Under the pieces are notes generated by a model. That model saw only the letters and a list, made by a program, of their open reading frames with translations, made no database searches and was not told the DNA's origin. 64,000 nt of DNA from CAYUVF01 sp964448045. GTDB taxonomy: Bacteria; Bacteroidota; Rhodothermia; Rhodothermales; Salinibacteraceae. The position numbers were made by a program, and so were the translations under genes. Each line of letters starts with the position of its first letter. Positions within the stretch are counted from its first letter, which is position 1. The DNA is taken from assembly GCA_964448045.1 (NCBI GenBank), contig CAYUVF010000016.1, positions 1-64,000 of the forward strand, in the 5' to 3' direction. Shown in pieces: positions 45,158-53,383 of this stretch.

Positions 45158-46903
45158 ATGAGTACGCAGCCTGCCCCCGCTGCCTCGATTCCCGGCCTCG
45201 CCCCCGCCCCCGACTTCCAGTTTCGCCGTGGCCAGCGCGCTTTTCTGCAGAAGCTCACCGATGCCTTCGAGCGCGGCGCGTACAACCACCTCGGCGTGTT
45301 TGTCCCCGGCTACGGCAAGACGCTCACGGCGCTGGCGTCCTTCGCCGTCGCTCGCGCCATGGGCATCTGCGACCGGCTCGTCGTCTTCGTCCCGCGCGGC
45401 AACCTGCGCGACCAGTACGCCGACCCCGACGAACTCGCGCAGATGCTCCACTGGATCGGCGCCCCGCCAATGCCCTTCTGCGTCGCGGATTCGAGCGAAG
45501 TCTACCTCAAGAACGACGACATCCCGATTCTGATTGCGACGTACCAGTACGCGGTCGGCACGTCGGGCAATCGGGCGCTCAAGCAGTACTGCCGCCAGGG
45601 GCGTCCGCTGTTTGTGCTGGATGAGATCCACCATCTGCCCGAAGAGGGGGCGTGGTCGGCGGCGGTCGGCAATCTGCCGTACACGGCGCTCGTGGGCTTG
45701 TCGGGCACGCCGCTGCGGAGCGACGGCCAGCCGCTCTTCGGCGTGCCGCACGAAACGACGGTGCACGACGACGGCACGGAGGAAACGTTCTACCGGGCGC
45801 TGCACGAGGTATCGTTGCGCGACGCCCATGCCGAGGGCGGTATCCTGAAGCGCGTCGAGGCGCACGTGGTCGACTACGCGATCACAATGGTGGAGGAGGA
45901 CTCGGGCCGCGAGGTCCAGTTTACGCTCGCCGAGCTCAAGAACGAGCTTGCCGGCGAAACCGACATCGACAGCTACTTCGCCCGGCGCCACCTGCGCTTC
46001 CACGACGTGTATCTGGAAACGCTGCTCGGCCCGGCGATCGCGCGCTTCCAGTCGAAACGGGCGCAGCACCGCGGCCGCCACGGGCGCGACGTGCGCACTC
46101 ATCAGATGCTCGTCATCTGCATGAGCAACCGCCACGCCGCGGACGTGCTCAACTTCATCGAGCGGCGCTACGGCTGGCTCAGCGCCACGCGCATCGGGCA
46201 GGATGTGCCGCCACAGACGCGCGAGGAGCGGTTGGAAGCCTACCGGCGCGGCGAGCTCGACATCATGGTGCAGGTCGACATGATTGGGGAGGGGACCGAC
46301 ATCAAGACGATCAGCGTCATCGCCAAGCTCGACCTCGTGAGCGCCCGCTCGAAGTCGCTCCAGCAGATCTTCCGCGGGATGCGCTACTTCGATGCGTGGA
46401 GTGAGGACGCGAACGTGTGCGACGTGTACACCTCGGGCGACCTCGGCCTCTCCGACACGCTCGACTGGATGACGCGCGAGATTCAGGAGGGCATCCGCAC
46501 GCGCAAGGCAGACGAGAACCGCACGCCGCCGCAGAAGGCAAGCTCGGATGGCGAGCGGTCGCGCTGGAACGTCAAGTCCGTCAGCGAGAGCGAGTTCGAG
46601 ACGCACCGTGTGGAGATGGAGGGCTCGGGCGAGTTGCGCGTGCGGCGGCAGGCCTACGAGCGGCCCGATCCATCGAGCCTCGACGTGAAGGCGCAGGAGG
46701 AGCAGCTCCGCACGGAGTGCGCCGAGCTGGCGACCGAGCTGGCGTACATCCTGCAGGATCGCGGCCGATCCGTGAGCATCCGCGATGTGCACGGGGCGGC
46801 GAAGCGCAAGTTTGGCGCCGGGCAGGCGGAGATGAGCCTGCAGACGCTCCGCCAGAAAAAGCGGTGGCTGGAGCGGTGCCAGCGTATGCGCCGGCTGGTG
46901 TGA
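45158..46903 (+). CDS. Orphan DEAD/DEAH-box superfamily 2 helicase
   Basis: A 581-residue SF2 helicase. Motif I is the unusual GYGKT (51-55), motif II DEIH (155-158), motif III LSGTPLR, and motif VI-like QQIFRGMRYFD. The C-terminal region (about 515-580) is a separate helical domain with SIRDVHGAAKRKFG and SLQTLRQKKRWLE, similar in style to helicases seen in phages and mobile elements. No restriction, Cas or other partner gene is next to it. It could act in DNA repair, phage defence or be a phage remnant; the sequence does not decide. Confidence 0.88.
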   Translation: MSTQPAPAASIPGLAPAPDFQFRRGQRAFLQKLTDAFERGAYNHLGVFVPGYGKTLTALASFAVARAMGICDRLVVFVPRGNLRDQYADPDELAQMLHWIGAPPMPFCVADSSEVYLKNDDIPILIATYQYAVGTSGNRALKQYCRQGRPLFVLDEIHHLPEEGAWSAAVGNLPYTALVGLSGTPLRSDGQPLFGVPHETTVHDDGTEETFYRALHEVSLRDAHAEGGILKRVEAHVVDYAITMVEEDSGREVQFTLAELKNELAGETDIDSYFARRHLRFHDVYLETLLGPAIARFQSKRAQHRGRHGRDVRTHQMLVICMSNRHAADVLNFIERRYGWLSATRIGQDVPPQTREERLEAYRRGELDIMVQVDMIGEGTDIKTISVIAKLDLVSARSKSLQQIFRGMRYFDAWSEDANVCDVYTSGDLGLSDTLDWMTREIQEGIRTRKADENRTPPQKASSDGERSRWNVKSVSESEFETHRVEMEGSGELRVRRQAYERPDPSSLDVKAQEEQLRTECAELATELAYILQDRGRSVSIRDVHGAAKRKFGAGQAEMSLQTLRQKKRWLERCQRMRRLV

Positions 46904-46911
46904 TGGGCCGA

Positions 46912-47460
46912 TTATGCAGCTGCCGAGGGGCGATCGGGTTTTTCCATGCGCACCGCGTCGAGAACCACGCCGTCTGGCAGATCGATCGGCACCGGCTCGA
47001 CTTTCCGATAGCCGGCGGCCGTGTAAAACGGCACGCCAGTGAGGGTAGCTACCAGCTCGAAACAGCGAAAACCGGCGGCGCGGGCGGCGGCTTCGCTGGC
47101 GTCGAGCAACCGCTGGCCCACGCCGCGGCGCGTCCAGTCGGGATGAACGAAGAATGCGCGGATCACCGCGGGATCGGTGGCCGGATCGCGCCATCGGGCA
47201 TCGCGCACATCCGTCGCCTGATCGCCGCCGAAGGCCGTCTTGCGCGCGCTCCATCCGCCGGCGCCCACCAGTGATCCCTCGGCCTCGACGACAAAGTACG
47301 TCCCGTCGTCGATCATCTGCGTATCGACGCCAAAGAGGTGCGTCAGCGCGCTTTCAATTTGGACAGGATCGTAGCGCCGCGCCCCGATCTGGCGGATCGA
47401 TGCCTCGATGAGGGCGGTCAGGCCGGGAATGTCGGACGGGCGAGCGGGGCGGAGCTGCAT
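46912..47460 (-). CDS. GNAT-family N-acetyltransferase
   Basis: A 182-residue acetyltransferase. It begins LRPARPSDIPGLTALIEASI, has the acetyl-CoA-binding motif A (AFFVHPDWTRRGVGQRLLDASE, Q/RxxGxG/A type), and ends with a FYTAAGYRKVEPV-like motif B. The substrate is unknown. It is convergent with the helicase gene (8 bases between stops). Confidence 0.92.
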   Translation of the reverse strand: MQLRPARPSDIPGLTALIEASIRQIGARRYDPVQIESALTHLFGVDTQMIDDGTYFVVEAEGSLVGAGGWSARKTAFGGDQATDVRDARWRDPATDPAVIRAFFVHPDWTRRGVGQRLLDASEAAARAAGFRCFELVATLTGVPFYTAAGYRKVEPVPIDLPDGVVLDAVRMEKPDRPSAAA

Positions 47461-47508
47461 AGTCAGCAGGTCGCTGAAGGCGGATCTGCGTGATGTGGAG
47501 TGGATCGG

Positions 47509-48000
47509 TTATGGGGCGGACCGGGCGGAGCGCGGATCGGCCGAGGGGGCTCCTTCGCGGGGTGGCGCGTGCTGACGGCGGAGACCCCACAGCGTCAGTC
47601 CGCACACCCCGATCATGGCAATCGAGAGCGAAAGCAGCAGCGCGTCGATCAGTCCCTCTTGCACCGGGGTGCCGGCGTGGCCCTCCGCCGCGATGGGCAT
47701 CGACCGGCCCGCGCCCCAGAGACCGGCGAGGAGGGTGACGACCACGTTGGCAACCGTGCCGTACAGGGCCAGACCAAACAGCACAGCGGCGGATCTGGAC
47801 GAGAGGGCGATCCGGGGCCAGACCAACCCGAGGGCGATCAGGAAGAGCCCGTTGAGGATGCCTTGCAGATGGCTCGCCAGGCCCATGCGAGGGTTCGTTA
47901 GCGCAGGAATGGCTAACCCGATCAACAGGCCCACCAGGAAAAGGAGAAATCCCAGTTGTATCAGGCGATCGCCTCGGTCGGGGGGTGGCAGACGGGTCAT
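47509..48000 (-). CDS. Four-helix membrane protein, styrene-oxide-isomerase (StyC)-like
   Basis: A 163-residue protein with four predicted membrane helices. A conserved His-containing stretch (LASHLQGILNGLFLIALGLVW) and LALYGTVANVVVTLLAG resemble the StyC/'hydrogenase'-labelled membrane family. StyC isomerises styrene oxide to phenylacetaldehyde, but most relatives have no tested function. No other styrene-pathway gene is nearby. The assignment is a pattern judgement. Confidence 0.68.
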   Translation of the reverse strand: MTRLPPPDRGDRLIQLGFLLFLVGLLIGLAIPALTNPRMGLASHLQGILNGLFLIALGLVWPRIALSSRSAAVLFGLALYGTVANVVVTLLAGLWGAGRSMPIAAEGHAGTPVQEGLIDALLLSLSIAMIGVCGLTLWGLRRQHAPPREGAPSADPRSARSAP

Positions 48001-48153
48001 GATAGGAGCGCGAATACATGGCTGGCCCTGTGTACTTCGTCGCTAAGATACGAAGCGAAGCGAGGAACAGCCACCGGGGCGAAGGCCGACGGGAAACACT
48101 GGCACGAGCATACAGCTGAAGCCTGCGCGCCCAGATGCGCCCGATTAGGCCGA

Positions 48154-48549
48154 TCATTCATCTTCAGATAGGAAGGCATCGGCCTCGATCTCGACCTGGG
48201 CTTCGGGCTCAATCAACCGGCTCACCTCGACCATGCTCGTCGCGGGGCAGATCGCGTTGAAAAAAGCCCCGTGCGCTTTCCCGATCTGCTCCCAGTGGTC
48301 GATGTCCGTCACGTACATTCGCGTTCGTACTACGTCCTCCAGCGTAGCCCCGGCATCGTGGAGCGCCGTCTGAATGTTCTTGATCGCTTGGACCGTCTGC
48401 TCGTACGGGTCGTCCGATTCGATCAGATCCCCACTCGGCCCGGTGGCCACCGTTCCGGCAACGTGGATGTGCGGCCCGATTTTGACGGCGCGCGAGTAGC
48501 CTACGACCGATTCCCACTTTGCCCCGCTTGCGATGTTGGTTCGCTTCAT
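48154..48549 (-). CDS. RidA-family protein (second paralogue)
   Basis: A 131-residue protein of the YjgF/RidA superfamily (VVGYSRAVKIGPHIHVAGT, then VVRTRMYVTDIDHWEQIG and SMVEVSRLIEPEAQVEIEA). The canonical RidA arginine region (PPxR) reads CPATSM here, so it belongs to a Rid subgroup without the deaminase arginine. Its role is unknown. It is quite different from the ridA at 12562-12960. Confidence 0.9.
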   Translation of the reverse strand: MKRTNIASGAKWESVVGYSRAVKIGPHIHVAGTVATGPSGDLIESDDPYEQTVQAIKNIQTALHDAGATLEDVVRTRMYVTDIDHWEQIGKAHGAFFNAICPATSMVEVSRLIEPEAQVEIEADAFLSEDE

Positions 48550-48722
48550 CTTGGGAGGTCGATTCTTGCTTTTATGGGATGTAGTCGATGGAACTCAGGT
48601 GCAAGCGATCTTCGGCCTACAAATGGGTTTCAAGATGCGGGCCCCGATCCCCTGAAAAGTGTCAACCATCTGCCCGGTCTGTTCGGTCAGGGATCTACCC
48701 GCCCCCTTCACCCCCTTACTTT

Positions 48723-49311
48723 CTACCGCCTGACTCCGATCAACACCTACCATGTCCTGTTCTTTAGACCGGCAATGGTATCTCCTGAGTCATTGCTCTC
48801 AGGCACCGATGCTGTCAGGTCCACTGTCTGGCGAACTTCCACGAGTAAGGGGAGTGGAAGAAAATAAAGTTCGATTCCTACGCCGCCCGTAACCCCCAGC
48901 ATGGTGTTACGGTAGCGGTCTACGATTTCAGATCGAATGACCTCATCGTCGAACTGAAAGGTGCCTGCTTTTCGACCCACTAACAGGTCAAGCCGTGGAC
49001 CAAGCAAGCCATAGGGAGTGACCTTCAGTTGCTTCACTGTGTGCCTGCCCTTCATCAGAAGCGGCACAGAGAGATAGTGTAGTCGAGAGGCTGCACGCGT
49101 AGTTGTAACGGTAGGTCCTTCCAATTCGCGCACTGCAGTTTCCTGTACAAACCCGCGTTGTAGATACTCTACGTGTGGGAGAAGTGCCAATACAGTGCTC
49201 AAACGCCATTCAGCGAAGAGCGCCACCGAGACCTGCGAGCGATTGGGCCTGTACGGGAGCTTCCGTCAGCAACAAGCAACCGAGTGAAAGTACAACTACG
49301 GCGGTACGCAT
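48723..49311 (-). pseudogene. Decayed PorT-like outer-membrane beta-barrel gene
   Basis: Reading from the ATG at 49311, a good signal peptide (MRTAVVVLSLGCLLL ... PVQAQS) leads to LAGLGG and then hits TGA after about 34 codons. The rest of a barrel (VALFAEWRLSTVLALLPHVEYLQRG ...) continues in another frame from 49226. First-strand sequence seems missing between them, suggesting a deletion plus frameshift. At the other end GLKNRTW is followed by TAG (48747-48749) where family members usually have Tyr, then VLIGV, the expected terminal strand. So the gene carries at least two disabling changes. A sequencing error could explain one but hardly both. Confidence 0.75.
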
Positions 49312-49384
49312 ACAACTCTGGATACGGAAGCGGCGGGGGAGATAGGGCGCCATAACCTACACGCGTCCGATGGTTTTCGGCAGC

Positions 49385-49753
49385 CTAACGGTCCTGAGAT
49401 CCGCGGAAAAGCAGCACACTATGCAGAACGGAGCCAGCGGCTAAAATGGCCAGTAGCATCCAGAACCCCAATCCGGGCGCTGCTGGGAAACTGCCAAGCA
49501 GAGCCAGTGCCCCGACAATCGAGAACGCCAAGTTGCCGATAACAACGGCTCGGCCGTAGATACCTCCAACGGGTGAGTGGCGTGCGATCCAGTTGGAGGC
49601 GGCAAAACCAATGAAGGCAGCCCCCAAGAGTTGCACGAAAAGAGCGTGGCCCGCAGCAGTCTGACTTGTGAGTGCGCCTATCTCTTCCGGCACAAAAAGC
49701 AAAGCGATTCCGGCGAGCAGCAGGAACGCAGCGTAAAACGTGATCAGCTTCAT
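49385..49753 (-). CDS. Small four-helix membrane protein
   Basis: A 122-residue protein with four predicted membrane helices. The N-terminal helix (MKLITFYAAFLLLAGIALLF) is followed by VPEEIGALTSQTAAGHAL and a second hydrophobic segment with an IGFAASNWIARHS junction. Similar small proteins are common and uncharacterised. It borders the degraded mobile-element region. Confidence 0.75.
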   Translation of the reverse strand: MKLITFYAAFLLLAGIALLFVPEEIGALTSQTAAGHALFVQLLGAAFIGFAASNWIARHSPVGGIYGRAVVIGNLAFSIVGALALLGSFPAAPGLGFWMLLAILAAGSVLHSVLLFRGSQDR

Positions 49754-49946
49754 AGGAAAAGTGGCATAGTAGTGGATCTCTGCTGCGCTGGGCGACGAAA
49801 CCTTGCGAACAAGGCTGAAGAGTCGCCATCTTCGAACCCAGCATCGGCCCAGCGTCAGTTGCAGCGTTGGGGTATTACCAAGAAGGACCTCCGTCGGCTA
49901 CTTTACGCGTAGTCAATCGAATACAGCACCCACTAAGGAGGTCCCC

Positions 49947-50051
49947 ATGGCTACTTCAACATACTACACGGGTATCGATTTGCACAAGCGAACCGCTTAT
50001 CTGACGACCGTTGATGAGCGCGGCCAGGTTGCCAGGAAGAAGAAGCTCACC
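49947..50051 (+). pseudogene. Truncated IS110-family transposase (N-terminal fragment)
   Basis: The ATG at 49947, preceded by AAGGAGG, encodes YYTGIDLHKRTAYLTTVDE, the start of the DEDD catalytic domain of IS110 transposases. Recognisable similarity ends after about 35 codons, where an unrelated sequence begins. The flank just upstream of IS110 genes normally encodes the bridge RNA; whether any remains here is not visible. Confidence 0.75.
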
Positions 50052-50145
50052 TGCCATCACATCCAATGTGTCAATCGTGATCAGTGTCTCGTCTCCTGCC
50101 TATGGGGCATGGAAGTGCGGTGGATTGTGGTCGTCGTAATACATC

Positions 50146-50817
50146 TTGATCCGCACCACCTTCGCCCGGCAGGTGGCCAATCTCTGGAAGATGAAAGAGC
50201 GGCTTTGGCAGGTGCTCCAGCGGCTGATCTGTTTCAATCCGATGATTGCAATGGTCGACAGTTTTCCAATGCCGGTTTGCCGCTTTGCACGCGCCTACCG
50301 CTGCCGGCGCCTGGCCGGCGTAGCCGCTTTTGGCCACGACGAGATGGCCATGCAGACCTTCTACGGGATGCGCGGCCACCTGGCCGTGAGCTTGTCCGGG
50401 GTGATCACCGGCGCCGAGCTGGCCCCGGCCAACACGAGCGACATCGCCCTGGGGCCGCGCGTGCTGGATCAGCTGGATCAGAGGCGCGGTTGGGCCTTGG
50501 GCGACCGCAATTCCTGTAGCCCCGATCTGTTTAAGCAGCTGCGCCGGGAGGAGCTTCGACTTCTGGCGCCGCCTCGGTCGAACAAGCCCGAAGCGGCCAG
50601 TCGCTGGTCGTTCGCGTTGACGCCGATGCGGCGCCGGGTCGAGACGGTCATCGTTCCGCTTACCGAACGGTTCAACGTCAAGAAAGTGTGGGCGCACGGC
50701 CGGGGGCACGTCTACTCGCAGTGGACGCGTAAAATGGCCAGTCGTACGATGGCGGTGCTCTTGTGCCGGCGCGAGGGCTTGCCGCCCTTGCGGTTTGCCG
50801 AGCTGATCACCGACTGA
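50146..50817 (+). pseudogene. IS982-family transposase, N-terminally truncated
   Basis: About 223 codons matching the C-terminal DDE half of IS982 transposases: DSFPMPVCRFARAYRC, a FYGMRGHLAVSLSGVITGAEL block and LAPANTSDIALG. The frame has a stop at 50137-50139 and no convincing start; the first roughly 80 residues of a normal IS982 transposase are missing. It follows the IS110 fragment by about 95 bases. Confidence 0.8.
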
Positions 50818-51031
50818 AAACGTGCATAGCGCGTCAGCTACGTGACATCCGCAAATTTATGCGTCCTGACCAGAACGACGAGAGGTAAACAATCTCGCCA
50901 CCTCTTGCGGCGTGAATGCCTTCTCGAATTTACACCGGCTGTGAGACTTGATCTCTTTTCCTCGTTCATCCCGTCCCGTTCTCATATCCCCCTCCGATGT
51001 CGTTGACGCGGCGCAGACGGCCATCTGGGCC

Positions 51032-51369
51032 CGCCGCCTTTCAACCGATCCGCGCAGTGGGGAGACACGGTGGCATCACGCCTCGCGCTCTGCCTTCCAG
51101 AAAGCGGTCAAGAAGGCCCGTGGCGCCGTCGACGTCGATACCCTGGGCTCCTGGCATATCTTCCGCCACTTCTTTCCTTCGCTACGCTTCGTGAACTTCC
51201 CTGCGGTCGGTTTGCGACCCATCTCATCGAGGACGGATACGACATTCGGACCGTGCAGGGACTCCTCGGGCACGAGGATCTGCGTACCACGATGATATAT
51301 ACCCATGTCCTAAACCGCGGCGGACGCGGCGTTCAGGGTTCGGGGGATCGGACGAAAGGGCAGCGATAA
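51032..51369 (+). pseudogene. Integron-type tyrosine recombinase (IntI-like) remnant
   Basis: Frame one carries RRLSTDPRSGETRWHHASRS, a QKAVKKARGAVDVDTLGSWH block and IFRH. About 40 extra bases follow (from about 51168 to 51206), after which the reading continues in another frame with FATHLIEDGYDIRTVQGLLG and the Tyr block TTMIYTHVLNRGGRGVQ. Together these are the catalytic HxxR, LLGH and Y motifs of IntI. The N-terminal half is absent. No attC sites or cassettes were seen nearby. Confidence 0.75.
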
Positions 51370-51423
51370 CCAAGGATCGAGCAAAGATCGAGCGCGCCCG
51401 CGTTCAACGATTCCGCAGGCAAC

Positions 51424-51461
51424 AAAAAAGCCTCCCCGACGGCGGTGCACCGGGGAGGCTT
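51424..51461 (-). terminator. Terminator of the malate dehydrogenase gene
   Basis: On the minus strand an 11-bp perfect stem (51428-51438 with 51451-51461) is followed by a T run. It lies 22 bases after the mdh stop. Confidence 0.9.
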
Positions 51462-51482
51462 GAAGTCGAAATGAGCGGGTGA

Positions 51483-52427
51483 TTAGCCGATAGCGCCTTC
51501 TTCTTTGAGGCGCTCCAGGTTGTCCAGGTTGTCCTGCACGTGCTCAGCGGAGGTCTGCATCAGCGCCTGCTCGTCGTCGTTGAGGTCGACTTCGATGATG
51601 TCCTCGACGCCATTGGCGCCCAGGCGCACCGGCACGCCGATGAACATGTCTTCGATGTCGTACTCGCCGTCGACGTACGCCGCGGCGGGCAGGACGCGGC
51701 CCGAGTCCTTGATGATCGACTCGGCCATCTCTGCGGCGGCTGCGCCGGGGGCGTACCAGGCGGAGGTGCCCATCAGCTCTACGATTTCGCCGCCGCCGCC
51801 TTTCGTGCGCTCGACGATGCCCTCGATCGTGTCGTCGTCCATCAGCTCAGTCAGCGGGATGCCGCCGACCGTGGTGTAGCGGGGGAGGGGCACCATCGTG
51901 TCGCCGTGGCCGCCCATCAGCAGCGCGTTAATGTCGCGCACCGAAACGCCCAGTTCCATCGCGATGAAGGCGCGGAAGCGCGCGGTGTCCAGCACGCCGG
52001 CCATGCCCATCACCTTGTTGGCGTTGAAGCCGCTTTCCTCGAAGGCGACGTACGTCATCACATCGAGCGGATTCGAGACGACGATCAGGGCGCTGTCGGG
52101 GCTGCCGCTTACAAACTGATTCGTGACGGTGCCCACGATTTCGGCGTTTTTCGCCAGCAGGTCGTCGCGGCTCATGCCCGGCTTGCGCGGCAGGCCGGCG
52201 GTGATGATGCACACGTCCGAGCCCTCGGTCGGACCGTAGTCGTTCGTGCCGATGACGGTGGTGTCGAAGCCATGGATGGGGGCCGATTCCATCATGTCGA
52301 GCGCCTTGCCCTGCGGCATGCCCTCCTGGATGTCGACCATGACCACTTCCTTGACCATGTCTTTGCGGGCGACGCACTCGGCGGCGGTCGCGCCGACGTT
52401 GCCGGCTCCTATTACAGTTACTTTCAT
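51483..52427 (-). CDS. mdh: Malate dehydrogenase
   Basis: A 314-residue NAD-dependent enzyme of the LDH-like MDH group. It has the Rossmann motif VIGAGNVGATAA (5-16) and MVDIQEGMPQGKALDM. Substrate arginines are in ITAGLPRKPGMSRDDLL; the catalytic His is in LMGGHGDTMVP. It interconverts malate and oxaloacetate in the TCA cycle. The frame extends upstream, but the ATG at 52427 is the clear start. Confidence 0.96.
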   Translation of the reverse strand: MKVTVIGAGNVGATAAECVARKDMVKEVVMVDIQEGMPQGKALDMMESAPIHGFDTTVIGTNDYGPTEGSDVCIITAGLPRKPGMSRDDLLAKNAEIVGTVTNQFVSGSPDSALIVVSNPLDVMTYVAFEESGFNANKVMGMAGVLDTARFRAFIAMELGVSVRDINALLMGGHGDTMVPLPRYTTVGGIPLTELMDDDTIEGIVERTKGGGGEIVELMGTSAWYAPGAAAAEMAESIIKDSGRVLPAAAYVDGEYDIEDMFIGVPVRLGANGVEDIIEVDLNDDEQALMQTSAEHVQDNLDNLERLKEEGAIG

Positions 52428-52663
52428 AGCGGTTGCCTCGTCAAGTTGGATCTGCAAAATTTGGCTGCGCGTAATGCATCGTTTAAAAAAGACAATCCCC
52501 GACGGGGTTGTTGCCAATATTTCGCAAAAAGCCGGATCGGCCAGCCGGCCGCCCACGCTCGACGGGCTGCGGCCGGAGCGTCAAATGAAGACGGCGGATG
52601 GGGCAGAGCGCCAGCGCCCCGGTCCCGAGCGCCCAAGCCCCCGCACGCCCATCCGAGAGCTCC

Positions 52664-53383
52664 TCACTCAAATCGCTCCTTTACCTTTGCGGCGTAGCGG
52701 CGGCTCATGGTAACGGGCTCGTCCACCGCGCTGAGGTGCACGCGGTACGCGTAACTGGGCGTTCGCTTCACGGCGGTCACGTGCTCGAGGTGGACGAGCG
52801 TCGAGCGATGAATCCGCACGAAGTGCTGATCGGGCAGGCGGTCTTCCCATTCGTGGAGGGGCCGCAGCGCGAGGTGCATCCGTCCATCCGCCAGGTGGAC
52901 CTCCGTGTAGTCGCCTGCCGCGGCGATGTAGACGATGTCGCGCACCATGAAAAAGTGCATCCGCCCCTGGTCGGGGAGGCAGACGCGATCGCTGAGCTGG
53001 AGCGCCTGCGTGGGCGCCGGCTCGGGCGCCGTGTCGTCAGCGAGCCGCTCGATGGCACGCGCCAGCCGGGTCGGGTGGACGGGCTTGAGCAGGTAGTCGA
53101 GCGCGTTTACGTCGAAGGCCCGGATCGCGTGCTGGTCGTACGCGGTGACGAAGATCACCTTCAGCGGGTGGTCGACCACGTCGAACAGGTCGAAGCCGGT
53201 TTCGCCGGGCATCTGGATGTCGAGGAAGACCACATCCGGATCAAGCGCATCGATCTGCTCGGTGGCCGAGGCGATGTCATCGGCTTCCCCGACGACGTCG
53301 ATCGTGTCATGCGCATCCAGCAGCGAGCGCAATTCCTTTCGCGCGAGGCGCTCGTCGTCCACCAGCAGGGCGCGGTACGTCAT
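52664..53383 (-). CDS. LytTR-family response regulator
   Basis: A 239-residue regulator: receiver domain (VDDERLARKEL, phospho-Asp in VVFLDIQMPGETG, Lys in LLKPVHPTRL) and a LytTR DNA-binding domain (about 135-239, with DYTEVHLADG, FVRIHRSTLV and HLEHV). Its start overlaps the stop of the LytS-like kinase gene by 4 bases, so the two form a coupled pair. Confidence 0.95.
   Translation of the reverse strand: MTYRALLVDDERLARKELRSLLDAHDTIDVVGEADDIASATEQIDALDPDVVFLDIQMPGETGFDLFDVVDHPLKVIFVTAYDQHAIRAFDVNALDYLLKPVHPTRLARAIERLADDTAPEPAPTQALQLSDRVCLPDQGRMHFFMVRDIVYIAAAGDYTEVHLADGRMHLALRPLHEWEDRLPDQHFVRIHRSTLVHLEHVTAVKRTPSYAYRVHLSAVDEPVTMSRRYAAKVKERFE

Larger units (their letters stand above)
49947..51369. 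mobile_element. Graveyard of mobile-element fragments
   Basis: Three broken genes stand head to tail: an IS110 transposase start, an IS982 transposase end and an integron-type integrase end. No intact element, no clear terminal inverted repeats and no target duplication could be identified by eye. 50818-51031 shows no further recognisable gene. Base composition and codon style stay close to the rest of the window. Confidence 0.7.

Noticed and set aside
44960..47254. 764-codon minus-strand frame opposite the helicase
   Set aside because: Shadow frame: low-complexity Arg/Leu/Val composition and it overlaps both the helicase and GNAT genes.
50818..51031. Possible attI or attC site next to the integrase remnant
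   Set aside because: I could not find the paired R/L core sites by eye; a covariance-model search would be needed.
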